From positions 62,001-126,000 of the forward strand of contig VGRF01000007.1 in the NCBI GenBank assembly GCA_016875395.1: a stretch of DNA of 64,000 nucleotides, read 5' to 3'. The notes beneath the pieces are model-generated. The model saw nothing but the letters and a program-made list of their open reading frames with translations. It made no database searches and was not told the DNA's origin. The position numbers and the translations under genes were made by a program. The DNA is from Deltaproteobacteria bacterium. GTDB lineage: Bacteria > Myxococcota_A > UBA9160 > UBA6930. Below, piece by piece: positions 62,970-64,000 of the stretch; the first letter of the stretch is position 1; every line of letters begins with the position of its first letter.

Positions 62970-64000
62970 TTAGGTAATCCGAGCTTCGAGCCAGCGGTGG
63001 AACTGCCAGTTGCAGCGCTCGAGGTGCGAGAGACGCCCGCGCGTCGCGAGCGTGCTGCGCAGCCCCTGCTGCACGCTCTCGCAGGCGCGGACGTCTTCGC
63101 GATGAATCGCCTCGAGCGCGCTGCGGAGACCCATGCGCTGCTCCTCCGTCGCCTCCGGCGGCGCGAGCGGGTGAATGCGCAGCGTGAAGCGGTCGGCGCT
63201 GTGAGGAAGGAGCTCGTACCAAACCGCCGAGTCCGGCGTTACCGCGAAGAGCTGCAGCGGGAACGCGCAGCACACGAGGAAGTCGGCGAGCTGCGCGTGG
63301 CTCAGTCCGGGAGTCACCGGGAGGAACGCGGCGCCCGGCTCGCCCGTGCGCGTCGGGTTGTGCAGCACGGCCCACGGGCCGCCGCCGTTCTCCTCGCCCC
63401 ACGTCACCGCCCCCGGAAAACCAGGCTCGAGCGTCTCGGGGTGGATGCTCGTGACGTGATAGCTCTCCATGAAATTCTCGATCATCAACTTCCAGTTCCA
63501 CGGCGAGTCGAGCTCGAGCGGCGGTAGCGAGCGCATGCGCCCGGGCTGATAAGGCGCCACGAGCTTCTCCATCCCCGACAGCTGAGGCGCGAGCGGCGCC
63601 GCGCTCGCGTCGAAGCTCAGGTAGAGCCAGCCGAGCCAGCTCTCGACGCGCAGCTCGGGGAGGCGGCAGCTCGCGCGATCGAAGCCCTCCGCGCGGTCCA
63701 TCTGCGGCGCCCCTAACAAGCGGCCGTCGAGCGCGAACGTCCAGAGGTGGTACTTGCACTGAAGCGCGCGCGCGTTGCCGCGGCCCTCGGCGACGCGGTG
63801 CCAGCGGTGGCGGCAGACGTTCGAGAGCACGCGAACGCGGCGCTCGTCGTCGCGCACCGCGACCAGCGGCTCGCCGAAACGCTCGAACGCGAAGTAGTCC
63901 CCCGCGTCGGGCAGCCAATCCTCGCGCCCGAAGCAGATCCAGCCGCGCCGGAAGACGCGCTCGACATCGCGCGCGTAGTGCGCGGGGTCCGTGTAACACG
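62970..64000 (-). CDS. Rieske (2Fe-2S) aromatic ring-hydroxylating oxygenase alpha subunit, 5' end cut
   Basis: At least 342 residues; the frame runs off the window edge, so the first part is missing. The Rieske cluster is C-R-H in VCRHRWHRVAEG and C-x2-H in LQCKYHLWTF. The catalytic mononuclear iron site has two His in ENFMESYHVTSIHPE and the acidic residue in HREDVRACESVQQGL. Members dihydroxylate or monooxygenate aromatic or quaternary-ammonium substrates with a reductase and ferredoxin. No partner is adjacent. The stop TAA is part of a CCTAACAA motif. Confidence 0.88.
   Translation of the reverse strand, partial: CYTDPAHYARDVERVFRRGWICFGREDWLPDAGDYFAFERFGEPLVAVRDDERRVRVLSNVCRHRWHRVAEGRGNARALQCKYHLWTFALDGRLLGAPQMDRAEGFDRASCRLPELRVESWLGWLYLSFDASAAPLAPQLSGMEKLVAPYQPGRMRSLPPLELDSPWNWKLMIENFMESYHVTSIHPETLEPGFPGAVTWGEENGGGPWAVLHNPTRTGEPGAAFLPVTPGLSHAQLADFLVCCAFPLQLFAVTPDSAVWYELLPHSADRFTLRIHPLAPPEATEEQRMGLRSALEAIHREDVRACESVQQGLRSTLATRGRLSHLERCNWQFHRWLEARIT

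Overview
The window is very G+C-rich bacterial chromosome, tightly packed with genes on both strands. Nothing in it looks like plasmid, prophage or an intact insertion sequence, and I found no rRNA or tRNA gene. The gene set combines class I (archaeal-type) aldolase, an F420-type luciferase-fold oxidoreductase, an alpha-methylacyl-CoA racemase, a Rieske oxygenase, a PEP-CTERM protein, an HAE1 efflux pump and GlnE. This suggests an uncultured Gram-negative, aerobic, deltaproteobacterium-like lineage such as Myxococcota or Binatota; the assignment is inference.

Layout. 1-7 kb: MocA-like nucleotidyltransferase, DUF1992 protein, DsbA-fold isomerase, secernin-type peptidase, NfeD-like protein, TesB thioesterase, PEP-CTERM protein, PspC protein, nitroreductase. 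7-14.6 kb: a large zinc-ribbon/adenylate cyclase/AAA ATPase regulator, F420-type oxidoreductase, GNAT, glyoxalase-fold protein, a repeat-rich spacer and a malyl-CoA/citrate lyase-type enzyme. 14.7-19.6 kb: a TetR-MFP-RND efflux operon with overlapping genes. 19.8-25.2 kb: asnS, class I aldolase, cyclophilin, and groES-groEL behind a CIRCE operator. 25.3-34.2 kb: aminotransferase-Nudix pair, enoyl-CoA hydratase-like protein, glutaredoxin-like protein, MurA with Asp in place of the catalytic Cys, tyrosine phosphatase, ferredoxin-reductase-like flavoprotein, YbjQ pair, Crp/Fnr regulator. 34.2-46.8 kb: second nitroreductase plus MFS transporter, PilZ protein, Ski2-like helicase, SerC, carboxylesterase, UspB-like protein, GlnE, zinc-ribbon protein. 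47-51.6 kb: histidine phosphatase with a duplicated tail, CaiB-type racemase, YhbY, lytic transglycosylase, endonuclease III and a small thioredoxin-fold gene with an in-frame TGA. 51.9-59.5 kb: a methyltransferase, then a long co-directional run with many 4-base overlaps, including lspA and a HAD phosphatase. 59.7-64 kb: glutathione transferase, aquaporin, two GNATs, a StyC-like membrane protein and a Rieske oxygenase cut by the window end.

The strongest discovery candidate is the gene at 51247-51588. Codon 14 is TGA within a U-x-x-C-type redox motif, reading frame and family similarity continue through it, and a perfect 7-bp stem with an AGUUCA loop lies at the distance expected of a bacterial SECIS element. 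It is probably an ArsC/Spx-like selenoprotein. At the DNA level, the octamer TTGTTAGG/CCTAACAA is strongly over-represented irrespective of strand, reading frame or coding status. Several families of REP-like hairpins and dispersed intergenic repeats occupy the spacers.
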